The notes under the pieces were generated by a model, which did not search any database, was not told the origin of the DNA, and was given only the letters and a program-made list of their open reading frames with translations. This document shows positions 46,877-60,600 of a stretch of 64,000 bases of DNA, piece after piece. Position numbers and translations under genes: made by a program. Numbering within the stretch: position 1 is the first letter of the stretch; every line of letters starts with the position of its first letter. Source of the DNA: Lonicera japonica (taxonomy: Eukaryota; Streptophyta; Magnoliopsida; Dipsacales; Caprifoliaceae); the NCBI GenBank assembly GCA_021464415.1, contig CM038467.1:20379511-20443510 (forward strand). Direction: 5' to 3'.

Positions 46877-49800
46877 ATGTCTACTTTTCCGCCAATCAGA
46901 ACTCACTACCTTTCCCCATCCTTCCAAACACTCCTCTCTACACCGCCACACCTTCTCTCTGTTTCCCCATCACCATATCTGTTGAGACTGAAACCATCAT
47001 CAAGATTATTATTGCACCGCAATGGCGTTTTGGCTCGAGCCGAAGATAAGGCCCGTTCCTCCTCTTCCCCTATTTCTAGTTCTTCAACCCAACAACCCAA
47101 CCCCAACTACAACAAGCAGCTTCAGGTTCTTCAATTCTATCTTCATTTCATTTTTGATATTGCGGTTTTTTTTTCCTTATTTAATATTGAAATAAATTAA
47201 TTGAATTTACTGGCGTGGATGTGTGAGACTGTGTATGGTTTCTAATTAGTTGATTAAAATTGGGTGGCAACTGCAATTTGGGACCTCCGTTCAATTCTAC
47301 TATGGAAGCCAAATCTAAACTAACATATGAAATTATGAATAGTGGAATATGGATTATTTGTAATGAACATGTTACATATAAGATTGGGTTCTCCCAATAG
47401 GTCAGGAAGTAATTGAATTCTATCACGAAATTTGGGGGAAATAGCCAATAATATATTTGCTACTTGCAATGATATTGGAATATGATTTAAAATAATGGGG
47501 AGGAAATAACTTGGTCATGAGCGGTCCAAACAATGGCGAGTCGTAGTTTTTTGTTTTTTAACTATTGATCGTAGTTTAAGTAATTTGATTCTGGGCAATT
47601 TAGTTGTTGGCGTTCCATGATGCCATACATAGAGGACGGGAACAGTAAAAAGAAAGAAAAATCATCTTGAACCTGGTTCTATTGGGCAATATGGTAACAA
47701 TAAACAAATATGCTTAGGATAGCAGTTAAGAAGAGCAAATTATTAAGGATCAGTTGATTGCTTTTAATGTCTGGATACCACTTAAGAAGAGCACTTACAG
47801 TTTGCCATCTATAAAGACTTCTTTGCTTAGGATAGCACTTAACCACTAATCATAAAAGCAATCGATCCCTTTATCTCATAGATGGATTTTTTCTAACTTG
47901 AAGGAATTAAGTATTGAGAAAAATGGCCATTCAAAGTTGGTCTATGAGCTATTACAGGGGAGCCATTTCTGTCAAAGACTGGTTACAAGATTTTATTACA
48001 TCGGCACTGAATTAGGGTTGTCGAATTTAACTGAAACCAACACTTTATTATTATTTACTGGCAACGTTTCTTGCAAATTGAGCCAATAACTTAACATTTA
48101 GCATCTTGTTTAACGATAAACTTTCTTGGGAACTTCTTCAACTACTACAGTCAACTTCCGAACAATATTACAAGCACTGTCACGTATTTCTGTACTCATT
48201 GAATTCATTTTGCTTCAAAACATTGCCTTATATTGATCTTTACCATATGCCAGGATCTAAAACCATCATCTGGAGAATGTGATCCTTTATGTTCTGTTGA
48301 TGAAACAAGTTCACAAGAGTTTGAAGCCAATTACCAGCCAAGGACCGATTTACTTAAAGCTGTTGCAATTTTTGCTGCAGCTGCAACAGGGACAGTGGCA
48401 ATTAATCATTCTTGGGTGGCTGCAAACCAGGTTTCTTTTATATATACCAAAGTTGGATTATAAAATTTGAAAAGATATTCAGTGGCAGCTAACATGTGAA
48501 TGGATCTGTTGAAAACCTTAATTAGTTTGATCATAACTCATCAAACAGGATATGGCCATGGCATTGCTATTTGGAATAGGATATGCAGGCATAATTTTTG
48601 AAGAATCACTCGCCTTCAATAAAAGTGGAGTAGGATTACTGATGGCTGTGAGCTTATGGGTCATACGAAGCATTGGAGTAAGACTTTGAACTACTTCATA
48701 TTATTGTAGACACCTTTTTTGGCTCTAAATTCCTTATAACCCATCCCTATTATAATTTTTTGGCCTGAAGGAGTGGAGATAGGCCCCTATATCCATGTGA
48801 GCACCACAATCTCTGGAGTTTAATTGATACATTGTATTTTCCTTTTAACGAACATATTTGTGACTGTAATCTGGTATCTCAGACATAATAGCGTGGATTA
48901 AATAACCGTTATTTAAATGTTTGAGTCTGAATATATAGTGTAGATATGGTGTTTTCTTGAAGGAATCATTACTAATTTAAATGAAAGGGTTCCTAAAGGT
49001 CTTGAGACAATACACATAACCATTGCTTAACTGAAAGTGGCGATATTGCAGACAAAGGATTCATTTAGTCATTTTTACAAAACGGTGTTTGAATAAACCT
49101 AAATGACTAATTTGTGTTTTTGTTAAATTTTGTTAAAGAAAATGTGCCAAGCATAAACTTTGAAACAGGTTAATATGCTTCAGTTTTTCCGTTGGATCCT
49201 TCTATCGTTATATATTCATATTTGGATATTATCATGCAGAGTCATTTTTAGGTCGTTCAATGTTGTCATGTAGGCCCCTTCAACTGACATAGCGGTTTCA
49301 GAGTTAACACATGCATCTGCAGAAGTTAGTGAAATAGTGTTTTTCTTGCTTGGTGCAATGACCATTGTGGAGATAGTTGATGCTCATCAAGGATTTAAGC
49401 TGGTCACTGACAACATTACCACTCGCAGACCACGAACTCTTCTTTGGGTGGTTAGTGCTTTGCTTTGCTTGGCTATAATTGCCACATTACCACTGGCACT
49501 CTCTTCACACTTCAAAAACTGTTCTATCTTGAATTTATTTCATTTCCCTTTAATAAATAAGCTCCTTGTTGTAACTTGTTAAGATATATTTGTTGTTGCA
49601 GAAAGATTGGTTGTGTATATGTATATAGTCACCGTGATTCAAATAAAGCGCTAATCTGGAAATTCCAAATAAGATGCACTTAGGAAATTGGTAAATCTGA
49701 GTGCTGTGTTTTACAGTCTCCTTAATTTGGTAAATTCACCTTACAGACCGAATGCAAAATTGAAGTGCTGTAAATTTTTCACTATTATACAAATGCCAAG

Positions 49801-52800
49801 AAACTAGCTGAAACAAAAACGCAAAATGGACACTAGTGAATTAGTTAAACAGCAGTTTTTTAATGGCGCAAAACTAATATAAAACACAATTTCTAGTGAT
49901 TTTCATATGGTTATTTGAAGCCATTATAGCAGCATTTCATATTTTCATTTGGACTTGCACGTATACAATCTGCTGTTTGACTAATTATTGCTTAAACTTT
50001 CAGATTGGTTTTGTGACATTTTTCCTAAGTTCGATCCTTGACAACCTAACCTCTACGATTGTCATGGTTTCCTTATTAAGGAAGCTTGTACCTCCATCAG
50101 AATATCGAAAGTATGTAACCATATTCTTCTAATGTTTTTTCATAAATCAAGAATACATGAATATTATGTATGAGTCTTTTATCTTGCTTGGTATTATCTA
50201 TGTTTGTTCGTGTCCTGAGCATTCCATTTTAGTTTCCCTATTTTATACAGTTGATCAGTTATCAGAGTATTAGCAATAGTAAGATGTATCCCCAAAAAAA
50301 GAAGAGTGAGAGAGAGAAAGAGAGCGGGCTCCACACATAGGAAAAGCTGTCTCTTCTTGAGCAAGAGTAACTGATTTGATTCGCTTGTATCTATTTGTTT
50401 GAATCATTTTAATTTATCCATTTCTTTTTATCCGAATGACAGGTTGCTGGGGGCTGTTGTTGTGATTGCAGCAAATGCTGGAGGGGCATGGACTCCCATA
50501 GGCGATGTTACAACTACTATGCTCTGGATACATGGCCAAATATCCACATTGGAGACTATGAAGGTCTTTCCGTTCTTCTAATGAACAGATTTCTCTAGTA
50601 ATTATTTGCTAATATGTATACATAAACTACATCACTTAAGAAATGAGGCTGTGCTGAGAGAGATTCTGTGATGACTTCAGGATTAACAAGAGTACACCAA
50701 TGAAGAAAAGTGGTGAACTTAACAATTCATGCTTTCCAAAAAAATTGACTTGAAGTTTAAACTGAAACTCTTTGGTCTCCCATAAGTTTATGCATAAATA
50801 TTAATTACCCATGCAACATTCTGAATCTATTGGATTTGGCCACTGTGGAATTTCTTCTGGCAACAAGGACCGTTGTTAACGAAATTTTTACAAATTGGCT
50901 ATTGGAAATCATTTAATTGTGCTGATGTATGATCAAGGCACCTCCTCCGTTAGATCCCTTCTATTGAATGTTCAAAGTGACAATATGTCCAAATTACGAT
51001 TCATATATTTCAATTCATCCATTTGAAACCATCTTTTTAGAACACCGAGCCTCTCCAAGTTCTTTCTTTTTCATACCTCATATACAAATTTCTGCCGCAG
51101 TAATAATTCAAGAAAGGACATTCTATAACTGCAATTTTTTTCAATAAAAAATACTCTAACGAAGGACTAGACCGGAAGTTTTTATTAAGAAAAAAGTTGA
51201 CTTGCAAATTTTCTGCTTACAGGGCTTATTTATACCCTCTGTGGTTTCTCTGATTGTTCCCCTGTCTCTTCTGTCCCTTACCAGGTACTCATCTTGCATG
51301 GAATAAGCTCATTTTAACAAGTTTATTTAAAAAGTTTTTGTTCGATTTAACAAATTAATAGATATAAACCAAATGGGCCTCTTTTCTCTGTTCAGTGAAG
51401 TTAATGGTAAGGGAGAGGATTCTGCGAGTGTTTTGGCATCTGAACAGATGGCTCCTCGGGGAAAGCTTGTATTCTCAGTGGGAATTGGGGCATTAGTGTT
51501 TGTTCCAGTTTTCAAGGCCTTAACGGGCTTGCCGCCTTTCTTGGGTATGTTATTTGGGCTGGGAGTTCTTTGGATCCTGACTGATGCTATTCACTACGGC
51601 GAATCTGAGAGACAAAAGTTGAAAGTACCACAGGCATTGTCCCGAATCGACACTCAAGGAGCTCTTTTCTTCCTCGGAATCCTCTTGTCAGTGAGCAGGT
51701 ACGATTGTAAACACATTTTGAAGTTGGGTTTAGTAAAGAGAATTTCATAATCAGTTTACTGATTTGTCAGACTTTTTCCCTTTGCATAACTCAAACCTCA
51801 AACATCTTTAAGGTACTATTGGCTGTTCCTCGATTTACGGATTGGACAATGTAAAAACGTTTGATTCTTGAGTTGTCTTATTATTTGTTTTTGGTTACCA
51901 AAATGAAATAGTCTGAAAAGTTAAAATTAAAGGACTACTCTTAAAGATTTCTTAAAATTTGTGAACTTAAAAACATTCTACATGTTTATATTGGAATGTA
52001 GACATTTCGAAATCATCATTTTAGAATGTACTGATTTATAAATTGGATCAATCATAAGTTCACAACCGATTGACGCCCGGGAAATTTTGTGATTCACAAT
52101 CAAAACTACCAAATCACCATTGCCATCTCCACATCAGGGGGGAGGTTTTTCCCTTACAGGTTTTTTTTTTCTACTATCCGTTTATTGAGATCTTAGGGAG
52201 AGTGGAGGTGTCTATATATCTTTATGAAAGATTTGCTCTATTTCGTTAGTTGTCAACTTTTTTTTTGTCTGTGTAAGATGTCTGTTGGTAGCTACAAGAA
52301 TAGCAACTGGCCTCACAAATTTGTTAACTACCAAGTTATAGCAGGGAGAAAAAAAAAAAGAAACGGGGAAATTGTTATAAAAAGAAGGGGAGAATGGAAT
52401 AAGAATCTCATTTTCAGCGAAGTTTCTCTAGTATCAATGAGAAAATCAAATATAAGGAAAACTTAACAGATTACCTGAACCATTTCTCCTCCTTTAGAAG
52501 ACTGCAATGAACTCATCACATTTATATTATTGAAAACCTACTGTTTCTGTTAGGATGGCATTAGCTCTTTATATTCTTTATTGATATTACCGTGAATTCT
52601 GAAACCCACATTTTTGTAGTCTGGAGGCCGCAGGGATTCTTCGTGAATTGGCAAATTATCTCGATGCCAATATTCCAAATGTAGAACTCATCGCAAGTGC
52701 AATAGGGGTAGTATCAGCAATCATAGACAATGTTCCCCTGGTTGCAGCCACAATGGGGATGTACGATCTTTCCTCCTTCCCCCAAGATTCTGAATTTTGG

Positions 52801-53209
52801 CAGTTGATTGCATATTGTGCTGGTACAGGCGGTTCCATGCTTGTTATTGGATCTGCAGCCGGAGTTGCTTTAATGGGAATGGAAAAGGTCGACTTCTTTT
52901 GGTACATCCGAAAGGTAATATATACAATGTTTTTTTGTGGTATACCTTTATTAACTTCCATTTTCCCCTTTTAGTAATGCTGTGTTTGATTGCACTTCTT
53001 TTGGTGGAAAAAGGGTCTTTGATTGTTTTAATCAAGTGATGGGAGCAACGTGAACTTTGATACTGAATAATTTCTCTTTCTATATATAGGTGAGTGGTTT
53101 TGCTTTGGCAGGTTATGTTGCTGGAATTGCTGCGTATTTAGCGGCTTATAATCTCCACATCTCCATCCCAACAACTCTAGCTCAGGTTCCTTTCCTTTCT
53201 GGTTCGTAA
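46877..53209 (+). CDS. NHD1: Plastid NhaD-type sodium/proton antiporter
   Basis: Ten exons: 46877-47125, 48254-48430, 48549-48677, 49274-49450, 50004-50110, 50443-50563, 51223-51284, 51396-51698, 52620-52914 and 53090-53209. They total 1,740 bp, 579 residues, ending TAA, close to Arabidopsis NHD1. Residues 1-83 form a serine-rich plastid transit peptide. About twelve hydrophobic segments follow. Conserved landmarks are LLFGIGYAGIIFEESLAFNK, AEVSEIVFFLLGAMTIVEIVDAHQGF, SSILDNLTSTIVMVSL, ANAGGAWTPIGDVTTTMLW, SAIIDNVPLVAATMGM and GTGGSMLVIGSAAGVALMG, typical of NhaD antiporters. The protein exports sodium from the chloroplast stroma at the inner envelope in exchange for protons. The start at 46877 fits the transit peptide; an upstream ATG at 46795 opens another frame. 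Confidence 0.94.
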
Positions 53210-53712
53210 TTTATGTGGCTTCAGGTGCATGCTCTATGGGTGCCGATTGGGCAGTCATCACGCAGAATTTGGCTAGCCACTTCAATTGATGTAGAGAAGA
53301 AGGCCGTGGATGTGAAGCTGCTAATAGACAAGAAAATGTACCGTGTAGAATTCCCCTTCGTCCAAAACATAGGAAGTATTTAAGTGTCTAAAAGTTTAGA
53401 ATTATAAATTGCGGGTATATCTCTAGTGCCCTCAATGTTTTATGTTATGTTCACCTTGAGGGAATGCAATTTTTCCTTGTAGTTCAATAAATTACCTCCT
53501 TTTTGGTGGGCATGTACGATATACCAAGAGCAAAATTTGGGGCGAATTGGCCTTCTGTTTCATTGGGGAATGATGAAAGAATTGTTGCTTTTAAGTTGTG
53601 GTTTTGGAATATTTTGGAGTTGCCAATGGCACTGGCATCAAATTGTAATCAATTGAATCCTCAAACTTACCCAAAAGGTTCAGCTGCGCATCATTAAGAA
53701 ACCTACCAATGA
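53210..53712. other. 3' region of NHD1
   Basis: Probably the last untranslated segment of NHD1. The sequence after the TAA (TCTATGGGTGCCGATTGG, then GTAGAGAAGAAGGCC) looks like transcribed non-coding DNA. No separate gene is seen. Confidence 0.4.
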
Positions 53713-53912
53713 GCAATTGCACTTAGTTCTAATGAAACAAAACAAGAAAAATGTTACCTTGTTGTGCTTAAATGGTTTGTGTTTGTCTAATTGCACTTAG
53801 TTCTAATGGAACAAAACTAGAAAAAAAAGTTACCGTGTTGTGCTTAAATGGTTTGTGTTTGTCTAATTGCACTTAGTTCTAATGAAACAAAACTAGAAAA
53901 AAGTTACATGAG
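53713..53912 (+). repeat. Tandem repeat, about 75 bp x 2.5
   Basis: AATTGCACTTAGTTCTAATG begins units at about 53715, 53788 and 53865. Each full unit also has GTTGTGCTTAAATGGTTTGT. Copies differ by a few substitutions and A-run lengths, so the array is recent. Confidence 0.9.
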
Positions 53913-54239
53913 GTTAGAATATCGAGATTTCAAAGAAAGTTTTAAACTCTCTTGTGATAGTGAGGAAGTTGATGGATGGGAGGCAGGGGTGGCCTCATGA
54001 ATTAAATTCAGGAGGGAACAAAGTAACAGACTTTTAAGAGTTTTTTGATATACTGTAATAAAGCCAAAATCAAAATATTATATTAAAATACTTAACATTT
54101 TATATGTCAAAAATCAACATTTGGAGCAAAAGTACCTATATTTGACGGTGTGAAATCGACATAAGAGTAGAAGAATTCGAACTAATATTTCGATAAATGG
54201 AACTTACTCTTACTTTACTAAAATATTTCTCCATTCTAT

Positions 54240-57200
54240 TTTTTTTGAGGTGTAAATCGAAAATTAAAAGAATGGAACAAGGAAATCTTTAGAGACATTA
54301 TAATTGAAAAAATGGCAATCCAGAGAAGGCTTAAAATACTTGATGAAGAGGAGTTTTGAATCAAGTCCTTAGAGAGGAAATAAATGTTTTGAAAAGTCAT
54401 TTAGGTGATTTGATAAGAAAATAAGAGATTTCATGGAATCAAAAGATGAAAGTGAAATGGGTTAAAGAATGGGATAATAACTCCAAATTATTCATTCGGA
54501 TTGCTAGTGGCAAGAGAGTGAAAAACTATTTGAATAAGTTTGAATTGGATGATGGTAGTGAGTTCAGGATATGGAGAATATAATGGGGGAAGTCCTTTGT
54601 TTTTTCACAAAATTGTATTCAAGGAAAGAGGGCAAGAGAAAAAGGTCTAAAGTTTTGTCCTTTGGATAATGATATGATAAGTTGGTTGAAAGACCTTTTA
54701 GTGATGATAAAATCAAAAAAGGGGAATGAAATAGGGATAAATCTCCGGGGCTGGACGGCTTCACTCTTAAAACCTTTCAAAATTGTTGGGATACGATTAG
54801 AAAGGATTTAATGAAAGTCTTTAATGAGTTTTATGAGAAAGGGCTTGTGAATGCTAAAACAAATAAGACGTTTATTTATCTTATTCCTAAAAAAGTGTGT
54901 TCGACCAAAGTGAGAGATTTTAGACCAATTAGTTTGGTAACCTCACTTTACAAAATCCTAGCCAAAGTCCTTGCCATGAGATTGAGAGAGGTGATTAGGT
55001 TCACTACATCTAAGAGCCAAGGTCCCTTTGTTAAGGGTAGACAAATCCTTGAGGAGAGGGGTTGGCCCAGTGGTAGGCAACCTCCACCCTTGCCTTGAGG
55101 TCAAGGGTTCGACTCATGGGATGGGAGGGGAGGGTTTTTCTTTATTTGTAGGATTAAGGGAGAGACTTAGACCTCCCTTAATTTTTTTTTTTTTTAAAAA
55201 AAAAAAAGGATAGACAAATCCTTGATCTTTCTTTAGTAGCCAATGAGGTTGTTGAGGAAGTGAGAAGTAAAAAGGAGGAAAGGGGAAGGATAATGTTTAA
55301 AATTGACTTAGAAAAAGCATATTACCATGTAGATTGGGACTTTGTTGATTTTGTGATGGATAGGAAGGGGGCTGGGAGTAGATCGAAAAGATGGATTGGA
55401 GGTTGCTTGAATTCAGTTAATTTTTTAATGGTGATTAATGGTAAACCGAAAGGTAAATTTAAAACATCAAGGTATTTAAGCCAAGGTGATCCGTTATCAC
55501 TTTCTAAGTCGTTTGATGGTTAAAGTAGAGGAATTTAATATGATTAATCTGTTTAAGATAAATTCTGCATGTTTGTGAATTTAATCGAGTTTTTTGGTTT
55601 CATCTCCGGATTGAAGATTAATTTATTAAAGAGTGTGGTACCTAGATCAATATGGATAAGGAAAATGTGAAATGTGAAATGTCTAACAAGGAAAGTTGGA
55701 TCTTGGCCTCTAAATTATCTAGGTTTACCATTAGGTGGAAAACATCTCATTTTGGGATCCAGTGATTGAAAGTGTCGAAGAGGCTTGATGGGTGGAGGAA
55801 AAATTGTCGTTCTAGAAGGGGAAGATTAACATTGATCTCATCGGTGTTACATAGCATTCTCATTTATTTCCTTTCCATTTTTAAACTTCCCCAAAAAATG
55901 GTTTCTATTATTGAGAAATTAATGAGAGATTTTTTGTGGGAGGAGAGTGAGGAGGATAAGAGGGGCCGCTTGGTTAGTTAGGCTGAAGTGTCCGAGCCAA
56001 AATCTTTAAATGGTTTGGGTATAGGAGATTTAATGGTTAGGAATATAGCCCTCCTTAGCAAGTGGCTTTGGAGATTTCCATTCAAAGATATTTATTATGG
56101 TACTCTATTGTTAAAAACAAGTACGGTTTCCAAAAAAATGGGTGGGATTCTAAAGTAGGTAGGAGGGGTTCTTATTGAAATCCATGGAAATTTATATCAA
56201 AAGGCCTTGATATTTTCCTCAAAAAATGTTCGTGTCAAAGTGGTTATGGGGAATAGAGTTCGATTTTGGGAAGATACTTGGATTAGGGATTCACCCTTCT
56301 CATATCGTTTTCCTTGCCTTTTTTATCTTTCTTCACTCCATAATATTTATATAGAGTCATTAGTGTCTAAGGATCTTATATGTACTAATATTTGGAATTT
56401 GGGTTTTCGTAGTAACCTTAATGATCTTGAACTCATTGAATTCACTTTTCTCAAGAGCTTAATTGAGAATTTGGTGTTCCAAGTTGATGGGATGTATTAT
56501 AAGGTTTGGTTAAAAGAATCTGCGGGTCATTTCTCTTGTCACTTTTTTTTTCAATTTTATTTTAGAGTCACTGCCTTGTGCTGGAAATGAAGATTGGAAA
56601 TTTATTTGGAAGGATGGCATTCTTTCAAAAGTCAAAGTTTTGGTTTGGGTGGCTTTTAAGAGGAAGCTAAATACATGTGATTTGCTACAAAAAAGGAAGC
56701 TTTCAAAATGTTTCTCTACTCATGGTGCGCTCTTTGTAAATCAGCAGGGGAAGACATTGATCATCTGTTCTTACATTGCTCTTTCATTTGTCGAAAAGTG
56801 TTTTATACCTTTTAAGTGGTAGGTGCAGTTCCTAGGAGTTGGAAGACTTTTTTGAGAGTGGCTTGGTTTCCTTCGGGCCATAAAAGAAAGCTCAAACGGC
56901 TATGAAGATGTATATTAATGGCAGCGGCGTGGTGTATTTGGTCGCAAAGGAATGCTCAAATTTTTTAAGATAAGGAAGGCATAGGGTGTTTTTTTTTTGT
57001 CTTCTTTGCGGGCATCGCTTTTTTGAAGGAATTTTCTGGTTTGGGGATTGGCATCATTATGCGAACTTGGGCTGAGATATGTTTAGTTTAATTGTTTTTA
57101 GTTCACGGTTCATAGGTTATTTTTGTGTTTTTGTCGTCAGTGTAAGTGGGGGGTTGTCTGTTGTATTTGCTGTATATTTTTGGTTCCTTTGTTGGGGACA

Positions 57201-57240
57201 TCTTGTCCCCCTCTCCTGCTTTCTTATCAGAGAAAGATTT
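54240..57240 (+). mobile_element. Degenerate LINE with reverse transcriptase and zf-RVT remnants
   Basis: Pieces of one LINE ORF2 lie in order on the plus strand. These are an upstream segment (LKEWNKEIF, then a GKRVKNYLNKFE-like block at about 54500), reverse-transcriptase fingers (SPGLDGFTLK; RDFRPISLVTSLYKILAKVLA at 54910-54990), and the palm aspartate block (MFKIDLEKAYYHVDW at about 55290-55335). Then the sequence skips, losing the xxDD box. The zf-RVT end follows (ILSKVKVLVWVAFKRKLNTCDLL at about 56620-56690; WCIWSQRN at about 56930). Many stops and shifts make it inactive. A SINE is inserted at 55053. The outer borders are approximate. Confidence 0.85.
55038..55225 (+). mobile_element. 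tRNA-derived SINE inserted in the LINE, with target duplication
   Basis: The SINE body (55053-55210) is flanked by a perfect 15-bp duplication TAGACAAATCCTTGA at 55038-55052 and 55211-55225. It has a strong tRNA A box TTGGCCCAGTGGTAGG and B box GGGTTCGACTC about 50 bp apart, and ends in T and A runs. Removing it restores the continuity of the host LINE frame around the inserted point. Confidence 0.92.
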
Positions 57241-57620
57241 TTAAAAGAACTAGTTTATATTGTGAGATTTAGCATGGATCAAATCTTAAAAAACGAAATG
57301 CAAAATATCCAGAAAAATAAAGTAGGTCTGTTAATTTGCAAAAGAGAATATTGAGGATAACCAGCTGCAAAGAAGGTCCCATCACATGTCGAAAAGGCAA
57401 ACCGAAAGACTTTTTGATTCAGGGACAATAGCAGCCCAATGAGGAACATGGAACATACTAAACTCAAAAGCTAGATCTAAAGAAAAATAAGCAACAATAC
57501 AAGTTACTACATCCTCCTAAATCCCGCAACCAAATTATTCTTTTCTCTGAAAGTAAACACCAAACTCATCAAAAACTGGTCACAACATTAGGGCAAAATC
57601 TCATCACATAAATCACCAAA
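57241..57620. other. Space between the LINE and PGDH
   Basis: Mostly non-coding and probably includes the PGDH 3' untranslated region on the minus strand. No other feature is supported. Confidence 0.4.
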
Positions 57621-60600
57621 CTACAACTTGAGAAAAACAAACTCCTCCACAGCCGAAACATCTCCAATCCTCTTCAAAGACTCCTTGCTTGGCTGTTCGT
57701 CCACTCCAATTGCCATTACAGCTTGTTTCCGAGGAGCAACACGTCCAACACTCATAAAACTCACATTCACATTTTCCTCCCCTAAAATACTCCCCACTTT
57801 TCCAATCATACCCGGCTGATCAACCTGGCTGCACAGTATAATACTACCTTCCAAGCTCACATCCACCTCAAACGAGCCCACTTTAGTCAAATGAGGAATC
57901 CCATCTTTGACTCGCCCCTCTACTTTAATTTCACCCGAATCAGAAATGGCACTGGCGAATCTTGACTCGACATTGGCTATCTGAACTTGGATGAACTCAA
58001 GCGGGCTTTCGGGCGACCCATCGAGCAGGACCCGTTCTTCGCTTATTCGGACTCCTCTTTGTTTAGCGGTAAAATCTGCATTCACTAAGTTTACAAAAAT
58101 GCTAGAGATTGGCTCAATCAGTCCCTTTGTTATCATAGCACGGAGTAGTCTAGTATCTAGATCATCGGGAGCTCTAGCTGATGCGTAAGTCACTTTTACA
58201 GATTTTACACCACTTCCACCAGCTACCAATTGGACAGCGAGTCTACCAAGTTTTTCAGCAAGCACAACGTATGGCTTAAGCTCTGTCAGAACCTGCAGAT
58301 TGCAAAGAACCATGTAAAATGAGGTCCTGGTTGCAAAGAACAGAAAATTTATTTGTGCAGATATGTATTCATTAATTATCAAATTGAATTAATATAAATG
58401 AGTCACATAAAAATAACAAAAGATTATTTGAATCGAGCATACAATTCTTTTGGCCACTTCCCACGTGTTGCACTAATAACTTGCGTTATAGAACTTCAAC
58501 AGCATATTTTGCTTGTAACTTTCACAATATTTAATTTCTGATAAAAACACTGGAACTGAATAATAATATTACTAACATAGGAGAAAGTGAGAAACTGATT
58601 GACATTTAAAGGTGCATATACTAAGGCCCCATCTTAGTTTAGAATAAAAAGAATTTTTTAAATAGATCAATGGATAAGTAATTAGTTTATTGGAAATGGT
58701 TTCGCTGACTAACTTCAACGTATTTCTTGCATCCAGCATTTTATTCAATACTGAAAATTTATGTATGGTATCTTAGAATTAAGAAGAGAGGAAAAAGTGT
58801 AGTGCAGGTTCTGATGATACCAAGAAGGATTAAATATCAAAACAAATAAATAACATAATGTTTAGTCATACCTCAGCAGGAACCATGGGGGCATTGACTG
58901 CAGTAGCAGCAAGCTCTCCCTTTAAGGCTCCAACAACAGCTTCGGCTATTTCAATGGCCACCCCTTCCTGCATATCAAATTCAAACCTCAACTAGTGAAA
59001 TGAAAGAGGGAGGGAGGGGGGGGGGATATAACTCAATCACAACTGGCACCAATTTCCAATCAAGTACAAACCTGAGCTTCCATAGTACTGGCACCAAGAT
59101 GCGGAGTACAAGTTACATTCTCATGCTGTATCAACCTGCTGTCCTTCGGTGGTGGTTCTACAGTGAAAACATCGAGTGCAGCCTGCAAGAAAAATTCATG
59201 TTATCCCCCTCTCTAAGAAAAAAAAAATCCTCCCTCCATCTTCAAATTAAAAGTCCTATTTGAAAATCAAAGAGACAAGTAATATAAAATTCATAATTAC
59301 CCTTCATTATAATAAAAGAATAACTTTGGTATTTCACATCAATTATAAGCCCAATCCTAGAAATGAGACAATAAATTTGAGTCTCTCAAAGAGAAGTATG
59401 ATTCTTAAACTGGGATAGAGGGAGAAATAAAATATTTGTAATTCAATGGGGGTAAAAAGGAAATAACCTGAGCCACAATGCCAGCATCCAGTGCTTTCAA
59501 TAAGGCCTCTTCATCAATTACTCCTCCACGAGCAACATTGACAATACGTACTCCTTTCTTCATCTTTGCAAAGTTTTCGTCGTTGAGAATTTTTGATGTA
59601 GTAGGAGTAAGAGGCATGTGAAGTGAGATGAAATCAGCAGTTCCAAGGGCTTCATCGAAGGAGACGAGCTCCACTCCTATTGCACGGGCACGGTCCGCTG
59701 CTGCATATGGGTCATGTGCAATCACATGCATACCAAGACCCTTGGCACGCCTGGCAACTTCTGATCCAACCTTTCCAAAACCCATCACAGCGAGTGTTTT
59801 TCCAACTAGGGATACACCTACATATTTGTTGCGCTGCCATTTCCCTGGTTTGGATGAAACATTTTAGAACGTTTGACATTCCCACAACCCATATTCTTTA
59901 CCACATTAAATAACAAAAATCTTCATCAGAAAAAAGTTCATCAGTCAAAATCATAAGGAGATACCAGGGAGTCTAACGAAAGATTAACCATTTGGTTGAA
60001 CTTCTAAAATACTTTCAACAACTAGCAAAAACAGCCAGAAAGCACATAGATAACCATTTCCATTATTCCCCAAAATTAAAACAGAAACAGGTTTGCAAAT
60101 CAAGTATTTACTCGTAGAACATGTATGAGGCGAGTTACTACGAAGTATAGAGGCATTAATGATTGTGGTGTTGACTGGGTGAGACAAGGTAGTATCACTA
60201 TCATTGGCATCAGAGAAATGGAGTGATTGATGAAGAACCAGGTACAGAAACAATGAATTTAATCATAGTGGCTATGCTCTAATGGCACAGCGGAGATGAT
60301 GTTTCTGCAAACAACAAACTCCAATGAAAAATTTCTGCAATGAGAAGCTAATGACATCGAGTTTGCCTTTTCAAAAGACGAAATCATTAAAGTTCTTTCC
60401 AAAATACTAGCTTTCTTGCCTTTTATGTTCCTTTCTTACTTATAAAAAGGAAAATGACAAAAAAAAGAAGAGCCAATGGCTTTGGACGTGCCATTAAAAT
60501 GTCATCTTAACAAGAGGGCTGTAAACAATCAACTTTTGGTATACCTTAGAAAGAAGACCAAAATCCTAATAAAGCCAAGATGAACAAGGTCCTACCATAC

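Noticed and set aside
57079..57354. Plus-strand 91-residue hydrophobic frame
   Set aside because: It lies in the T-rich 3' tail of the degenerate LINE and matches no protein family.
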